Source of the DNA: NBLH01 sp050296515
Lineage (GTDB): Bacteria > Bacteroidota > Bacteroidia > Bacteroidales > NBLH01
DNA length: 64,000 nt
Assembly (NCBI GenBank): GCA_050296515.1
Contig: JBNKRJ010000052.1
Span: 98,367 to 162,366, forward strand
Direction of reading: 5' to 3'
Below are positions 62,882 to 64,000 of the stretch, piece after piece. The position numbers and the translations under genes were made by a program. The notes under the pieces are model-generated. The model had not been told where the DNA came from. It saw only the letters and a program-made list of their open reading frames with translations, and made no database searches. Each line of letters starts with the position of its first letter. Positions within the stretch are counted from its first letter, which is position 1.

Positions 62882-63271
62882 ATGACTTATATCTCATTTC
62901 AAGGATTTTATCTTAATAAATCATTCCAAAATCAAACCAGAGCCAATACAAACAATAAAATGCTATATGCATATGCAACTGTGGATGACAGAATTAAGCT
63001 CGTTTACTCAACAGAAATAGAAAGTGGATTTGATAGTTTTAGTCCTACGGAAATAGAAATTGATGAGTTGTTTTCTAACATTGATGAATACATTCCTCAC
63101 GAATACTTGCGTAAAGATATATCTGAAACTAAAACAGAACAATAAATTACTGATAATCAAAATAATAGCAGTTTTGAAAAGCTAATTATTAAAACGACTC
63201 AGTATAACTTGATAAATAAGGAGGTAGTAAAAAAAGCCAACAAACTTTTGTCTGGAAAGAAGAAAGTCTAA
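62882..63271 (+). pseudogene. Small unknown gene interrupted by one in-frame stop
   Basis: A frame of 87 codons starts at the ATG at 62882 (MTYISFQGFYLNKSFQNQTR) and ends at TAA 63143-63145. The same frame then continues with 41 sense codons (ITDNQNNSSFEKLIIKTTQY and a Lys-rich end) to TAA at 63269. One substitution in the first stop would give a 129-residue protein. I do not recognise a family. It may be a decayed gene, or the 87-aa protein may be real on its own. Confidence 0.4.
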
Positions 63272-63326
63272 TTGAATCAAAGTAAAGACAAAGTAAAATG
63301 CTTTTCAACAAACTTTTTAATTTTTT

Positions 63327-63698
63327 CTATGCTTCCCTAACAAAGTGTGGCATCTCTAATGGTATAATTATTGAAATTTCTACTAAACCAGAAACTTTTC
63401 CACCTTTATACCACGGGGACTGATGTATTAATTTCTTTACTCCTGCTTTTTCTATAGTATATGAATTTGATGATCCATCAGACAGCATTTTGCGTATCTT
63501 TGCTGAGGCGTGCTCCCCATGAAATTCAAAAAGAGAGCGACCAATTAACGAGTCTCCATATTTTTTAAATGTAACCTTTGCGAGATCATTCATATAAATA
63601 ATATTCCCATCATTGTCGCAAACAGTGACCGAATAAGGCAACTCCTTCACCCACTCAAATCCATTTTCTTTTGTATTCATTTTAATATGTTTCATCAT
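63327..63698 (-). CDS. Single PAS-domain protein, 123 aa
   Basis: The protein consists of one PAS fold: ELPYSVTVCDNDGNIIYMND (about 19-38), then KKYGDSLIGRSLFEFHGEHA (about 45-64), and a C-terminal strand pair VSGLVEISIIIPLEMPHF. No kinase, GGDEF or DNA-binding domain is attached, so it is a stand-alone sensor, possibly heme- or ligand-binding. The start can be either of two adjacent ATGs (63698 or 63695). A -7 box lies at 63709-63716. Confidence 0.82.
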   Translation of the reverse strand: MMKHIKMNTKENGFEWVKELPYSVTVCDNDGNIIYMNDLAKVTFKKYGDSLIGRSLFEFHGEHASAKIRKMLSDGSSNSYTIEKAGVKKLIHQSPWYKGGKVSGLVEISIIIPLEMPHFVREA

Positions 63699-63708
63699 TA
63701 TTTGGGCA

Positions 63709-63716
63709 CAAAAATA
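63709..63716 (-). promoter_or_regulatory. Putative -7 box of the PAS gene
   Basis: The minus strand reads TATTTTTG, a TAnnTTTG match 10 bp before the ATG at 63698. Confidence 0.4.
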
Positions 63717-63859
63717 TAAAAAGAGTTATGAATAAAATGAACAATCTATTAACATTTAACCTTCATCTTTTGGCTTCTTTTTTAATTGATTAGAATATTA
63801 ATACCTGACTTTCCCAAGTTAGTTTTATGAATAAAATTCAACAATTACCAATATGGATG

Positions 63860-64000
63860 AATAGCCCGATCGGCCTCATTGAAAAACTTCTTCAGCTCGC
63901 AATCAAGCCTTAGTGAGACCGGGAAGCTTCGAACTTGTTCGAAGATCACCCGGCCGAACTTAGGTTTGATAAGAGATGGAGGAGGTTTTCAATGCAGCCT
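63860..64000 (+). other. GC-richer structured segment with a strong ribosome-binding site at the right edge; probable start of an inserted element or foreign gene
   Basis: The composition changes abruptly near 63860 from AT-rich to roughly balanced. A hairpin is clear: CCGGG (63919-63923) and CCCGG (63949-63953) enclose CTTCGAA/TTCGAAG (63927-63933 and 63938-63944) with a CTTG loop. GGAGGAGG (63978-63985) lies 6 bp before an ATG (63992), a near-ideal Shine-Dalgarno arrangement unlike the other genes here; a reading frame would start MQP and run out of the window. A 28-aa frame (63827-63913) crosses the composition boundary. The stretch 63699-63859 is otherwise empty apart from the PAS gene promoter. 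Confidence 0.5.

Overview
The window reads as a contiguous piece of a low-GC chromosome from a member of the Bacteroidota, probably class Bacteroidia. The main signs are a TonB-dependent receptor with an N-terminal carboxypeptidase-regulatory-like domain, DUF4836-like, DUF4922, DUF4129 and DUF4350 proteins, a SigZ-type sigma factor, start codons without Shine-Dalgarno sequences, and many TAnnTTTG boxes (the Bacteroidota -7 element) just upstream of genes. No rRNA, tRNA or CRISPR array was recognised. The species cannot be named from the sequence alone.

Layout. 1-8.4 kb, minus strand: the 5' part of a methionine-type aminotransferase whose reading frame breaks at a six-A run; an unknown protein; MnmH; a LolA-like protein; a ferredoxin; a U32 (TrhP-like) protein; then an overlapping pair made of an N-formylglutamate amidohydrolase/DUF1704 'QEGLA' protein and a GshB-like ATP-grasp ligase. 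8.6-13 kb, plus strand: a lipoprotein and two DUF4836-like paralogues, one with a 27-bp minisatellite. 13.1-20 kb: housekeeping and single genes (GT9, QueG, polyprenyl synthase, e(P4) phosphatase, methyltransferase, isoaspartyl peptidase, YgjP-like metallopeptidase).

20-27.5 kb: a sucrose-type locus with an MFS permease, a GH13_18 sucrose phosphorylase, a P-loop kinase, a TonB receptor without SusD, and a divergent LacI regulator next to a perfect 22-bp palindrome. 27.6-29.5 kb: a CAP-domain lipoprotein and fumarase C. 29.5-35.8 kb, minus strand: a SpoIIM / membrane protein / DUF4129 / DUF4350 operon with a GT39-like protein at its end and no MoxR or DUF58 gene. 36-41.8 kb, plus strand: GT2 / DUF4922 (GalT-like) / SpoIID-LytB / AmpG-like permease, which looks like an envelope or peptidoglycan-recycling cluster and is the best candidate here for an uncharacterised system.

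41.9-49 kb, minus strand: a thioesterase, a heterodimeric ABC exporter, glutamate-cysteine ligase and a second ATP-grasp ligase. The window therefore holds two separate glutathione-type modules. 49-53 kb, plus strand: GH3 ligase, SigZ, ArsM and a hypothetical protein. 53.2-62.3 kb: an S9 peptidase and a Wza/Wzc capsule-export pair. Each of these two units is preceded by a copy of the same leader module, whose last 74 bp, including the GTG start, are identical. YqgE lies between them and HflK/HflC follow. 62.3-64 kb: gene remnants, palindromic repeats, a PAS protein, and a GC-richer structured segment that looks like the edge of an inserted element.

Intergenic spaces carry several families of inverted repeats (CTCTGTG, CATCTGTGTCATCTG, TGAGC..GTCGAAG, CGTCATTGCGAG). 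All functions are inferred by reading motifs; no database search was run.
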